Below are positions 1 to 13,500 of a stretch of DNA of 64,000 bases, piece by piece. The DNA is taken from contig JABAKD010000108.1 in NCBI GenBank assembly GCA_012845835.1, forward strand, positions 536,001-600,000, in the 5' to 3' direction. This DNA comes from Undaria pinnatifida. Lineage: Eukaryota; Sar; Phaeophyceae; Laminariales; Alariaceae. Positions within the stretch are counted from its first letter, which is position 1. Each line of letters opens with the position of its first letter. Made by a program: the position numbers and the translations under genes. Under the pieces are notes generated by a model. The model was not told the origin of the DNA and did no database searches. It saw only the letters and a list, made by a program, of their open reading frames with translations.

Positions 1-332
1 CATGGGTGCACCGGTCGGTATATGGTGCGTTCAATTCGAATGCTTGTGCTTAGACTATGCATCGCCTCCACAAATGTTTTTCAAGGTGGGTATAGGTATG
101 TGTGTATGTGGGCGGTAGTCGTCGACACAGTTAATCGACCGGAGGAGGCACGTCTGCGGTGAAAATATCGGGTCTCGCTATGAGTAGGATTCTCTAGATC
201 ACCATAATGTGGAAAACACGAACGTGGCCGGTGTTCGACATCTAGTTTGATCGCGTGGAGTAGAATCGTCTCAGATGCTATATGGTCGGATCTCTGATCT
301 CGCGCCTTGATGAACGAGCCAGACCCATTGCT

Positions 333-505
333 TCAACCGTCGCTTGGGTCACCCATATCATCCATTGCATCACGAACCCCGCGAAAAATTGTCAAACGTA
401 TAGTCACCGTTGTTTCGACGCTCTCAAAGCCGGTTGCACCAAGCGCGTCTGCGTAGGGCAGGATAGCACGTATCCTGTCGCGGGCTTTTTCGTGGCGAAC
501 CTCAA
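333..505 (-). pseudogene. LINE reverse-transcriptase C-terminal remnant
   Basis: Read on the minus strand, this stretch gives a peptide containing YADALGATGFESVETTV followed by a degraded RKRR/FAGF-like block. It matches the post-RT segment of the LINE protein at 28478-30754 ([19 protein letters not shown] then [10 protein letters not shown]). No catalytic RT core is visible upstream, and the surrounding frames are not LINE-like. It is best read as an old 5'-truncated and mutated insertion. The plus-strand frame over the same bases (282-629) is its antisense shadow. Confidence 0.45.
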
Positions 506-1237
506 TGCTCGAGTTGTTGCCCAAAGCTCGAGAATTGAAACTGACGCGTTTAGGGTAGTGCAAAGCTCTCGCCACATTCATAGGCCTAAGGTTAGCGTGC
601 CAATTTACCGTATAATGCACGAGGTATAATAGGGGAAGGACGTGCCGAGGTTTCAGGCCCTGCGTGTCTGCATCGTTGGAATGCTAACCTTGCCACTTTT
701 TTTGGGCGCCCATCGGACCCGATGGTGGGCGGTTTCCACCGTGTTTCGGAGGATCAAAACCGACCACATCTTCAAGAGCGTTTTTTTTTTCTGTAGCGCT
801 GAAGACGTTAGCTCTGTACTAACCAATTCGGAATCCAGGAATGCAGAGGGGAAAAATGACAAGGGTGTTTTGGTCATCAGCCGCCCTTTCCGGTGTCAGC
901 ACGCCGTACGTGTATGTAAGCTATCATTCAGCGAGGGTGCCGTACATCGCCCTGCACTGAAAAACTTCAGCTGCTTCATCTACTTCGAAATATGATCGAA
1001 TACCTTACCCCAGTGACCCATACCGACCGCCTCATATGGCTGACGCTGTAGTTGTCAACTCGTTCATTGCCACTGTTTCCCTCTGCATTTCCAAAGGGTG
1101 TTCGTTTCGTTTTTGCATGATGGACACGCAAACTGCAGCACTAATCATAACCATCAAAACGGTGTAATGAAACCGGGTTGATCAAAATTGTCTCGTCAAA
1201 ATCGTGTGGATGCCGACCGCATGATGCCGGTACACAG
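506..1237. other. Non-coding stretch upstream of the first recognised exon
   Basis: No exon with good splice signals or domain character is visible. A T-run lies at 781-790. If the gene that continues at 1238 has more 5' exons, they are probably left of the window and this is intron. Confidence 0.4.
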
Positions 1238-1539
1238 GACGATGGCAGCTGCGGGGAGCTTTCGAATCTGGCAGACTGCGCGGGGTCCGACACGGCCAAC
1301 GTGAACGTCGCAGGCGTGGGCTCGTCCTGCTCGTGGGACGAAGACTCGAGGACGTGCTACCTATCCGAACCAGAAGACGACATGGAAACCTCGCTCATCA
1401 TCTCGACCATAGCTCTCATCATCGCGTTGCCTTTCGAGATAGCGATCGTTGCGCTGTTCGCTGCGTTCATCGTCCGTCCTACCATCCGGCGTACCATGCC
1501 TACCATGTCTAGTTGGAGCGACGCGCACCCCGAAAACAG
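1238..1539 (+). CDS. Exon A: Cys-rich ectodomain end and TM1
   Basis: The acceptor is a CACAG ending at 1237 and the donor is GTGAGT at 1540. The exon encodes 100 residues and ends two bases into a codon. A short extracellular-type segment with six Cys, including SCSWDEDSRTC, is followed by an acidic EPEDD patch and a long hydrophobic run, TSLIISTIALIIALP onward, ending in RPTIRR. A proline and a glutamate inside the hydrophobic run suggest a re-entrant or functional helix rather than a plain anchor. Third positions are strongly GC-rich, which supports coding. The frame stays open upstream of 1238 to about 1178, so the acceptor could lie slightly further 5'. Confidence 0.72.
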
Positions 1540-4500
1540 GTGAGTGGAGCGAGGGGGCGGGCAAGAGGTGGGCAGCGGTACCGGCGTTACACGGTAGCGA
1601 CTTATAAGGTCGACGAGTGTTCATTTGAAACGCACACCGGGGCCAATGTCTTGCTGTTGCGGAACCTCGGAGTGTCTGTTGCTGTTGACCGGTCATCCCA
1701 CGGTAGGGCTGCGGCAGATTCAAAAAATTTTCTGAGGTCCTAAAATGAGGATGTCAATAATTTTTTCAACATCTCAACATGAACCATCACCCGAATCAGG
1801 ACTTAGAAGGCGTTCGCTCAGGCAACCCGACCAGCATTTCTACGCGCTGTTTCTTATTGATATACCATACTAAGAGTCTTATTAATACAACCATTGCACT
1901 CGTAAAGTTATGATACTAACCAATAGTTCAGCCCTCGAGAAGCCCCACCAGTAGACTACATTATTAGTTATTCCAACAACTGCAACCCCTACAGTGGTAC
2001 GAGTCTGACACTGCACACTACACACTACACACTACACACTACACACTACACACCGCGTAGAGATGATAAATGTAGAACGTTTCTAACTCCGAAGTTTCGC
2101 TCCGACATGTACAACAAGGCACAGCAAAAAAGCCTGCACGCGTAGTATACCCTGGTGGCAATTGCTGCCAAAACGAGCATGCAGCCATCGGCTCCGCTCA
2201 TCACCAAGGCTACGGTTGGGTTGTCACTTTCGTAGCCTCTTTTTTTTTCAAGCGTCTCGGGGTCTCTCGCGCGAGTGACCCCCCGATGTCAAGGTTAGGT
2301 GTTCGCTTTTGGTGTTTGAATAATATTAATATGCGATGTGAATCCCCAATCGAATGGTAGGCAACGCTGCGTCGAACAAAATTGCCTACAAAATATTTTT
2401 GTCCGTGAAGTACAGAGTAACTCGTGCGAGTATGATAGTGTGTATGATATGATATGATATGATATGATATGATATGACATTATATGGTATGATATGATAT
2501 GATACGATACGATATGATATGATATGATATGATACTATATTATATGACATGATATGACATGATATGATATGATATGATATGATATGATATGATACGACAT
2601 GATATGGTATGATATGATATTATGCGATACGATACGATACGATATGACATGATATGAAATGATATGAAATGATATGATATGATATGATATGATATGATAT
2701 GATAGCTCAAACCCAGTAGAGAAAATAGGGGGTATATCATAACATCATGAAAATATCATCATAACATCCCCCTACTATCGCCTTAGTCTCATCCTCCGTG
2801 CCATGGTTGCCATGGTTGACATGTTTGACATGTTTGACGTGTTTGACGTGTTTGACGTGTTTGACGTGTCTCCAATCGCATGTGATGTGCCGGAGAAATC
2901 AGGACGGGTTCAAGCTTGCAAAACTCCATGAGTGCATCCGGAATGTCGCGGCCCGATTCCCCGGGAGGCATCAAGGTGGGTCCAGCTAGGGCGCCTGCGG
3001 CCGTCAATGTGGACGATCGATTGATCTGCTCTGTAAAAGTGATTGGGTCCATCTGTCCGTTTATCTGCTGCCTAACTGTGGACGGCCGATCTGTTCTGCC
3101 GCTTTCGTGTGGATTATCGGTAAATCTGCCGTATACATTTGTATGTTCGATTTATCTGCCGCTTAAGTGTGAACGATCGATTTATCCGCTGGTGATGTGT
3201 GAGGGGTTTGATGAGCCTGCGCCCTGTAAATTGTGAACGATCGATTTATGTCATGGTTTTCAGCGTTAACCGTGGATGATCGATGTATCTGTTGTTGTCG
3301 GCGCGGAGGCCGATAAGCGCCTCTTACAAGCACACTGGTTCGGATATTGGCATTGACATACACATGCCATACGTATCCTAGGGTTAGGGATACCATGTTA
3401 GACCAACGCGGCTCCGATTTATACACAATGTGTAGATTTCCCTTTTTTATGGGTTTCCCTTGGTTCTTTTATTAATACTACCAGCATGATTATGATGAGT
3501 GATCGAGGATGGCTCTATTTCATGCTGCAGATTCAACATCGTTGGATGGCGATATTTCAAGAGTATGTGGAATGCTGTCTGCACGAGCGTGTCAAGCGAG
3601 GGAAGGGGGAAAATTGGCCACCACGATGATACCCCTGGAACAACCGGCGCTTTTCTGTGACCTCACCGAATAAGTTGACAAATCAAACCATTCTAAACAA
3701 GTTGACAAAACCATCGCACTCCAAGCCTGAGGCAGAGACGGCGATGATCGAAAATGTTGACATGGAATATCGAGATATTCACGTCCCCGCGAAAGACCGA
3801 CAAGTGTTTGGTAGAGAGTAGTCGTAATTACCAGGAGTCTTCATGTTTCTGGGACAACCGCGCAACACCACTTTTCAGCCACCGCTTCGGTCTGCGTCTA
3901 ACCGTGCCCGACCCTAACCCTAACCCCAACCCTAACGCTAACGCCAACCCCAATCGACTCATCCGACCGTAGGGGTCGCAAAATTTGGACCAAAGGTTTC
4001 TCACCTTCTCACCTTCTCACCTCCTCACCTTCTCACCGGTTGATAAACTCCTTGATCGGTTAATAAACTCCTTGACTGTGTAACTATCGGTTCCACTATT
4101 GACTGTTTACTGCATGAGAATTTTGCGAATACGCTTGTTTTAGGGCTAGCAAAGGAATGTCTTGGAAGTCGTAGTTAGGGTGATATTGAATGATGATGAT
4201 GATGATGATGATGATGGATGATGATGATGATGATGATGATGGATGATGATGATGATGATGATGATGGTGATGGTGATGGTGATGGTGATGATGATGATGG
4301 ATGGTGATGGTGACACTAAGCTCCTTGTATTAGGATATCAGAAATTCTTAGAGTCTGCTGCATTCCTGGCGTGGCATGGCTCCCAACCTCAACACCAACC
4401 CCAACCTCAACATCAACCCCACGCTAAACCATGTGACACGTGACAGGCGAGGCTGAAAGTTGAGGTGGCGTTTGCGCGAGATGCGGAGCATACACGGAGT

Positions 4501-7500
4501 GGCAGGGTGAGGCAGTGTCAAGCGCGTTGCAGCCATTGCCGCTTGTTCCCGATGGCTACCCTATTTTCGCTCTTCTCAAAGTTTTTGTTCTTGCTCCTGC
4601 TTCAACGCGGAAAAGGCCCATGGGCTGTATCTCGGGTAACCATGAGGCGGCCTGGTCCCGTTATTCTTGAGGGGAAGAACACGAATGACACACATTCACC
4701 AAGATTCTCTGGACCGTGAAGATGTTACTACTGCAGTAGAAAATGGCACTATTCCTACCCGCGTGGGTGGCTCGACACAATAGGCTACATGGGCCTCCCT
4801 CGGTTAGTTTTTAGTAGAAAACCTCCTCGGGAATGTTTATGATTGATCGACGCATTGAACCCTATGCTGCACATTGCCGAATGCCAAACAAAAAATAAAT
4901 TTGGTTAACACGACAGCAATAACCGCTTTTACTTCCCTCGCATCACTTCCACTTCCGTAACCCCCCCCCGCCCCGCGCATACCCCCCCGCATTGTGCGTT
5001 TTGCGCTCAACAATAGCTGACTCACATGTGGAAAGTTTTGTGCTGCGGGTTTTGCACCAGCGAGGAAGCACGCGAAGCTCGCCTTGTTAAGCGAGTTAAG
5101 AACGCCATGGGGCCTGCGATTGAGCTGGAGAAGCGGATGGCCAAGGCAAGCGACATGCACGCGCAGGTAGGTGCCGGCATTGTCGTGATTTTTTGTGAAG
5201 CCAGACGCCTGAGTCGAGGAGATTTTTGACGATGGATGCTCCTGCTCCGGAGTACCTGGTATATATCTAGCAGTATGGAGGTGGCATGATTTTTTGTTAT
5301 TGTTTTGCTCACCCCTTCTATTATCTTCGCACTGTTTATTTGTCCTTCTCTCTCCCTAGTCGTAACTCAGATCCACGGTATCTAAGCAGGCTCTCTTCTC
5401 CCCCCTCCCCAACTACGGTATGCGCCTTTTGCACGCCTTTTACGTACTTGTCGCGACCATATTCCAGCCCTTTCTTCCCTCGTCGACTCGCGTCGAATCA
5501 TCAATGAACCCGTGTACGTAAAAAAGAAAAAAAAATAGTTGGAGTTGTTTACGTTGGTTGCCATCGTCGGCGTGGTCATCATTACTAAGTCAAGAACGTT
5601 AATTAATTTCCGTGTTGGAGTGAGACGATATATTACATAGTACCGCGTGTTCCCATACATAGGGGGGGGGGAGGGGGAAATATAGTCAATTAATAGCTAC
5701 ATAGGATACAGCATTAGTATATAAGATATACTAGGGGTCCCCCCAGTAAGGCATTGGTGTGCCAGAGCAATAGAGAGCAATAGAGAGCAATGTCATCGCC
5801 TTATCGGTAGGAAGCTATCCTATCCGAGCGATCGAGGCGGACTCCCTCGGTCACGCCTATTAATAGCCAAAAGTTTCCTGTAAGAGTTCTTAGCTCTTAA
5901 CATAAGACCTCCAGCATAAACCGAGGATCATCACGTACCACCGAAAGAAACCAAGACAACATTGCACAGGTCAGAGGAGCAAAACCAATTAAGAAATAAT
6001 CGAAAAAACGTTCGAGAATGTATATATATGTCATACAAGTATATGTGGCACATCAATCAATGTCTCCGCCGTTCGCAGGAAGCTATCCTGTTCGAGCGAG
6101 CCGAGGCAGACTCCCTCAGCCACGTGGAACGACAAGTTTTCTTCAAGAGTCGCATCCTCAACTACGGCGAAGAGAGCGACCTGTCTCCCGTCTCGGCATA
6201 CGCGAAAAGTGTGGCCTGGCTCGTCGTCGTGGCGTACGCCGTGGGTATGTCCTTCTACGTGTGTCTCTTCGCGGTTAAAGCTGGGACCGCGACCTCGGTA
6301 CAATGGATGATCTCCTTCTGGTTGGCCTTTTGCGAGGTGAGGCACTACGTGTTCGTTGCGATGTAGTTCTCTTCTCGTGCCCACCGACGTTTGGTGGTTT
6401 TAGTGTTGTGCTGGGTTTTTTAATGTTTTTGGGTCGTCGTCTGCTGGCTTACCGTCATGGCGCAAGCGGTGGGGTTGTCTTTCTATGTGTGTCTGTTCGC
6501 GGTCAAGGCTCGGACCGCAACTCCCGTAAATAAATTTGATTATCTCCTCTAGGCTGGCCCGTTGGGTATGTGGAACTACTCACCAGCCTGCGGAAGTCTA
6601 GCTCTCATCCTAGCCCAATCCCTAACGCAGTAGGGCTTCCCCTTACCCCAACCCCAAAAATAATGCGGTCTAGAAAAGGCGGCGTCGCTATCTAAGGCGG
6701 TCAAAATCGCTCGGCGCGACTGGAGAATTGCAATCATACCCTAGGATTAATAAGGCGGCTTCCCCTCATAAGGCGGTCATACGGTACTGCTTTGTATAGT
6801 GTATAACACACCACCGCCTTACTGAGGGACGGACCCCTACCATATACTGTATTCAGTATGGTTTTCTTACGCTGCTTTATTCTACAAGAAATTTCAAGTG
6901 TAGAGTCGGCAGATCGATCAATCGATACGATCGATACGATATTAAAGTGGTGCACCCGTATCAATACCGGTCAGTACCAGACTGTACCAGACAGTAGGGA
7001 ACAGTAAGAGACAGTACCGTCGCTGCAGGGTTTTCGGAGCGACACACAGGTCGGGTGGTTTGGGGGAATTGACGAGGCGAGCCAAGTGACGATGGGACAG
7101 GTTTACGACTTCCAAATGCTATTCTGGCCAAATGCGGTCGTACCCTGACGAGAGACTAGGAGGAGCTTAGCCTGGTACTTTCCCGGTGTACAGTCGTAAC
7201 ACAACCCCGCACCGATGCCGGCTGCTCATATTCCCCCAAGATACGGTAGCGCGACCCCCAACTGGTCCCGACCACCAATGTTCCCCCAATATTCCCCCAG
7301 TGTTCCCCCAATGTTCCCCCAATGTTCCCCCAATGTTCCCCCAATGTTCTGCCGTAACACGACCCCTCACTAGTACTGTCAAACAACAACCACGGCGTCT
7401 GCTATACACACACATATATATATACCCTTAATGAGGACAAACAACCCGCAATACGCTCGATCGGAATATCGCACACAGGTTGCAAAGATGAGTTTCGACA

Positions 7501-10500
7501 AATCTTCGATCCCACAGCTGGAGTGTATTTTTATTTTCATAATATGCATAGTCTATATAGTATATATGTATATATATACATCCGGTAGTGTTGTTCAGAC
7601 GTCAGCCTACAAGCACAAAGTCAACTGTATGTCCCGGTTCGCTTCAGATTGTCAACCGACATCCACGACGTCTGCTATACACACACATATATATATATAC
7701 ATCCTGGTCGTTTTCAGATTGTCAACCGACATCCACGACGCCTGCTACATATATATACATCCTGGTCGTTTTCAGATTGTCAACCGGCAACCACGATGAC
7801 TGCTATACATATATACACGTATATATTATGTATGTATATATGTATTATGTATATATATTCCGGTAGTCATGAGATGTCAAGCGACGACCACAACGCCTGC
7901 CACATGTCGTATCCCTCAATAGTGCGAAAGAGTTAATGCAGTCAACCCTACCGTATCAATATTAGGAGAACATTTAACCTCCCTCCCCGCACTGCTATTA
8001 ACACCTACATATCGTACATCGTCTCCCTTGAAGGTTAGGAAGAATGATGCCTTGGGTTAGTACAGCGCCATATATATACATAGAATGATGCATCATCTTT
8101 AACTCCGATTCCCCATGCCAATCAATCTAGATTCATTATCCTGATACTCTTGGCTTTTTATCTATTAATAGCTCTCCTCCTCGTCCTCCTCCTCGTCGTC
8201 CTCCTCTTGCTCCTCCTCTTGCTCCTCCTGTGCCGTCGGTAATTCCGGATGACGGTCAACACACCACCCTGAGCAGGATATCTTGCTGTTGATCCCTCTG
8301 AAGCTGGCGTTCGTCTACCTCTTCCTACCAAGCATGATGCGCCACCGCATGCGCCCAGACATGTTCACCCGAATTCCAAAGTACGCCCCGAGCGTACAGA
8401 TTGCGCGTCGCCGGCCGGATTTGCAGGTTCGGTCGTCGGTTCGTTCGTTCGTTCGCTCATTCCGTCGGTCGTTCGCGATGTTTCCTTTGAGCGCTTCCTT
8501 TAGGCGTGTGCGAAGCGTTGGGAAAAGTACCACATACGTCAGGCAAGTAGTTGTGTTCACTCATTTCAAATATGTCAGCTGTGAGTTTCGACCGATACTA
8601 ACGATAACAAGAGACAGAGTGGGAAACGTCCATCGGTGAAAAACAACGCTCGGATTCCGCTCGGACTTGGATTCCGCTGCAAAGTGCTACTTTCGTTTTT
8701 ACGGTTGGTGGAAGTTGGGCAGCGCAAGCCTAGGATTTTCTCGCGAAGGTTGTCATACCAAGTACTCTGGAAATAAACACTGGCGTTCGGTAAACAAGAC
8801 GGATCATGTTTTTCTTCCCCATCATGCTATGATACCAGCATGACAAGAAAAATACGAGCCGGCTATCCTATCCCTACCCTCCCCACGATCGATGCCAGGT
8901 TTCGAGTTTGATACTGGCGGGGACCATTCCTGATGGCAACGAGTACGAGAAGTTTATCCCCCTGTTCCATCCGAAGAGGCGTTGGTTAGCCTGGCTCACA
9001 GGCGCGGCATTTGCCTCCCTCGCTCTCATCATGGTGCTGCCGGATACGCTACAGGCCATGGTGCGTGCGTGCGTGTGTGCGTGGGTGGGTAGGTGGGTGC
9101 GCTCGATTGGTGCTGTGTACAATACTTTGGCTTAGCTTTGTCGATCATCGTATTTGCGGTTGTCGTACATTCTTTTCTTTTCTAGCGCCTTTATTTTGTG
9201 TTTGTTCGTCATTTTTTGTGGTTGGCACTCGCGCTACCCAATTTTGCCGAATTGTTACCGCTGTGTAAAACGTAATTTCCGGTAGTATCAAGGGGAGCAA
9301 CTACGAAGAAAAAGGTTTCCACAATTTTTATTCAAGGAGTCAGACAGGGGGGCGGGGGTTGCTAACACCAAGTAAAACAAAAGTTGGAAACAAAACGTCA
9401 TTTTCTCGATTCGCACAGAATTTTCAACGCTCCGAGTTTGTTCTTGTTTTCAAGCTTTCTGCGAAGAAGGAGTGCGGCTCCGTTTTCTCTTATAAGTGTG
9501 CTCCCCTCTGGTAGTCGCACGATATTTGCAGTCGCCCCTTGGTTGAGCGTCGCCTAATGTCTGCACAACGTTACCATGGCGAACGGCATCGCGAACGGCA
9601 TGGCGAACGGCATGGCGAACGCGATGGTGAACGCCATGGCGAACGCCATGATAGCTACGATTCCCTCGCCAATTTAGGCTCTTGATATTTGATACCTGGC
9701 ACCTGGTATGTTTTGATGAATATTATTACCATCCTACAAGGGGCGGAAGAACAAGCTACCACTGATAAAAGCTATTATTATCAATAATAGCCTCAGCGTC
9801 GATCACACACACATATATATATATTTCGTTTAAACAAACGCCTACTTCGCGGTAGCCCAACGTGTCTCAAATGCATCTCCTGGTACGTGACCTAAAACGT
9901 GCTGGGAAACCGCACGCCCGTCGTTTTCGGGGCAAACTGTTCGAATTCGACTATTGGACCATTAGACTGTTAATATCCATACATAACAGGATGGTAACTT
10001 TGGGGGGGGTGGGAAACGTTCAACGTGTTAATAATGCCATGTCCCTTCAAAAACGGCGAATCCGTGCCGCGTCTCACGAGGTTCTAACCCTAACCTCATG
10101 ACCGGGGTTCTTGCTGGCATGGTGCTGGTATGGTACTGGTGTGGTACTGTTGTGGTACTGGTGTGGTACTGGTGTGGTACTGGTGTGGTACTGGTGTGGT
10201 ACTGGTGTGGTACGGTACATTTGACAAGTGCTCGTACGACGATAGGGAAAATAGTATACTTCAAAGTATATATGTACACTGTACCTATTTTAAGGTGAAA
10301 ATAAATACAGTATTTGTACCTGTTGCTGTACCTTTTGTTGGGTCGATACGTTCCCGACTGGTGGGGTACAGGTACCTCTTTTGGGCATTTTTTTTCTGGG
10401 TGGCGAGGTACAATACCTCTTTTGGGGTCAAAATGTTTCTGACTGGCGGTGTACAGTACCCCTTTGGGGTATTTTTTCTGGGTGGCGAGGTGCGGTACGT

Positions 10501-13500
10501 CTTTTGGGGTCAAATTTTTCTGACTAGCGGGTGTACTGTACTCCTTTTGAGACCAAAAAAAAAGCTGACTGGCGAGGTATTGTACCTCTTTTTGACTGGC
10601 GGTACTATACCAATTCCCATCATCGCTGTAATAGGATAAGTTTTGGCAGTATCATTTGTGTTTCACGATAAGTGTTGTATAATGATTGCAGTATTACTGC
10701 AATTTGGATATGATTTTGATCATTTTCACCTAGGTCATGGGATTCATTGAGCGTTGTTTGCATGTTTGTTTTTCAATTTTGCTCAAAAATCGGTGTTTGT
10801 GTGATTGTGTGATTGTGTGAGGCAGATGTGTTTGTGTTTTGTTAGTATGAGGTAGAGAGCTCCTCAAGTAAAAATTAAAGTCACAAGTTAAGCGCCAGTG
10901 GTAGCATTAGTAGTACCATATACCGTAGCATGAATAAAAAATTTCAGGGATTTTGACAGGTCGGAGATGACTTCTTATCGTGGGTCGAGTCGGATAGGGT
11001 AAGGGTGAGGGTAAGGCTGACCCGACCCATGAGACTCCGAACACCACCGGACCCGACCCGACTCAACCCGTGATTTTGTGAAAAATCTCCAGATCAGACC
11101 CGCAGGCCGGTTCATGACCCGTCAAAAGCCCTGAATAATTCACACATTATGGTACAAGAGCAGGTCCGCTGTTCATGACCCGTGTCTTCCGGGGCTGAAA
11201 CTTCCTCTCTAGTGTGTATAAGCGCATGATCTGCATGGTCTGGAGTATCTTGCCGGATGGGAACCGTGTAATCTGCATAACCTAGGCACATGTATCCACG
11301 GAATACATCTGAACTATATACGCAGATCGTGCACAAAACATCATAACGACAAATATATGGTCTGTATTATCTATATGGTATATGTGATGTATATGATCTA
11401 GATCATGACCTGTCCGGGCTTGTGTTTTTTTTTCCTTGCTGTCCGACGCACCTAAGCCGCATCCATAACCCGCGCTCACTCAGGTGGTTGACGTGATTGT
11501 GGCGGTGGTGGTTGGAGGGGGATTGCTCGGGCTCGGAAAACTGCTCCCCCTGTCCGTGTGGGGCTTCGTGCTCTTCCTTGGGCTCGTCGTGGTGTTTGCC
11601 GTCTCCTGCCGCTACCGGCACAAAGCGATGGTGAGTGAGTGACTGGGCTGTGAGGAGGCAATAGCTTCTTCGCATCGGCGTGAAAAGTTAGTTACCCTTG
11701 GCGCCAGTTGCCAGCTGGCTGTTTTTTTATTTCAAGGCGGCGGATTACCAAGGTCGGACCGCAGATCGGACAAAAAAGTAGCCGAATACATGCGTACATG
11801 GCTTGTCGTCTCTTTTTATGTCTTCCCTCAACCCCGACAAACGCGGTGTTTAGCAGACCCAAATATCCACCTTGAATAATGTATTGGTCCTGGTTGGCAA
11901 GTGTAACAAGATTGAGCAGTATTGACCTAGGGACCGATTTTACCGCTATGCAGGGTGCCCTTTATGATAGCTCTGTAGTGGCCATTCACGCGAGGGTTAC
12001 TTGGATGTTATATCGCTGGTATAAATTGCTTGATGTCCGCCGGATACCTTCTGACAGAAAAGGGGGCGGAGCCGTTCATTCAGGCAGGCGATAACGCCTG
12101 CTAGCTATAAAGGGGGGATTTGTTGAAATCACAACGCCGCAACGGGGGAGAGGGGACAGCATAGCACTAACCCACCCTGAAGGGCCGTATATATATGTAG
12201 ATTCATAGAAATATCAGGTGGAACTAAATCCACCCGGAGAATTCGGAGAATGGATTGAAGATGCGGTGCGTCACAACCCACTTCCACACCTACCTCTAAC
12301 TTGCAAGGCAGAAGCCAATTGGACAGGTGCAACGTACAGCAGGCACCAAACCTCTCACATACCATCGTGGAAGCCAATAGAACGCGTATAATGCGAAGCA
12401 GACACTAAATATCGCACATGTCAATACGTGAAAGAACAGAACGCGTATAATGCGAAGCAGACACCAAAAGTTTCAACATACCGGTACGCGAAGGCCAATG
12501 GAACGCGTTCAAGTCGAATCAGACACCAAAACGTCTGAGCATACTGGTAGTGTACGTAAAATCCGAAAGGGAAAGCTATGATCACCGGATAGCTGAAACC
12601 GAATAACGGCGCTTGGGGGAGCGGTGTTGCTCCTACAACTAGCCACAACAACATGAGCTATGACTGGTCAGGCGCACGTGGGGCGTGGCGTGGCAGGGCT
12701 CCAGCTTCTCGCGCGCTGCGTGATTGTGCGCTTTTCGTAGATTAGCTCTTTTGACAAATTCCAAAACGTGTCCAATCTATTTCCAACTTGTTTGTCCTCA
12801 AAGTCATGTATCCAGTTCTTCAGGAGGAGTTAAGGATGACGCGGAAGACACCAATAACCCTCGGCGCTCCTCTGACGGGGGGGGATATTCATAGCATGGA
12901 AGAGGGGGGAGGGGGAACTCGTTCGTTGCTTGTCTTGATCATTTGACCATTGAACACGTATGTATCCCAGTCGAGACGGAGCACCGTTCCTACTCCTAAT
13001 TGAGATGAACACTCCAACGCTTGGGCCCTCATTGCGTTTCTTCCCTATATTACATTACGTACAAAACAATAGTGGTTGGGGGGGAGCCACTCTCGACATA
13101 AACGAGGTGACAAAGGACGGCGCTGATTGGTGAACGTGGCGCGGCTCGTACAGCATCTGGTGGTGGGACTATCTGTACGCTTGGCATTGCGAATGAGCGG
13201 AAGAAACCCCGCCGTTCCCACGAAAAATAATGACCATGTCAACCACCGTTATTTAGTATCTAGCCTTACAAGGCTACCCCGTGCCGCGCTCCCCTAAATT
13301 TGCGAATTCTGTTCGAGGGGCACGGTATCGTATTAATAGTTGACTACTCATAGTGGAGGGATCCCACTACGATGGTGCTGGTTGAATAGAACCACTGCTC
13401 TTTGTAGTGCCGGTGAATAGTGCCACCGTTCATATTGTGCTGGTGAATCGTTCCCGCTGAATAGTGCCACCGTTCTTTATAGTGTGCAGGTGAATAGGCC

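Larger units (their letters stand above)
1540..5060. other. Intron A-B (3.5 kb), repeat-filled
   Basis: Contents are listed separately: a heptamer array (2013-2053), a GATAT pentamer array (2440-2705), 9-bp units (2801-2869), ~50-bp degenerate units (3000-3300), a CCCTAA-like tract (3910-3952), TCTCACCTT units (3998-4037) and an ATG/GAT array (4187-4312). A C-run lies at 4961-4990. No additional exon is supported. Confidence 0.6.
5734..6837. mobile_element. TA-flanked TIR segment enclosing exon C
   Basis: The left end is TA followed by GGGGTCC, then CCAGTAAGGC and TTGGTGTG. The right end is the inverted GCCTTACTGAGGGACGGACCCC followed by TA. The inverted ends align over ~36 bp with a two-base gap, and both abut a TA dinucleotide as in Tc1/mariner-type insertions. 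The 1104-bp interior holds an exon-C 5' relic (5808-5858), intact exon C (6079-6336), an exon-C 3' relic (6426-6560) and AAGGCGGTC subrepeats near the right end. It is either one element carrying captured host exons, or two inverted MITE copies flanking the exon. Confidence 0.6.
9061..11483. other. Intron E-F (2.4 kb)
   Basis: It holds the three tandem arrays listed separately. Outside them, 9130-9560 and 10640-11480 show only small items: a GTGTGATT trimer near 10800 and GGGTAAGGGTGAGGGTAAGG with a following GACCCGACCC cluster at 10995-11060. No exon is supported. Confidence 0.5.
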
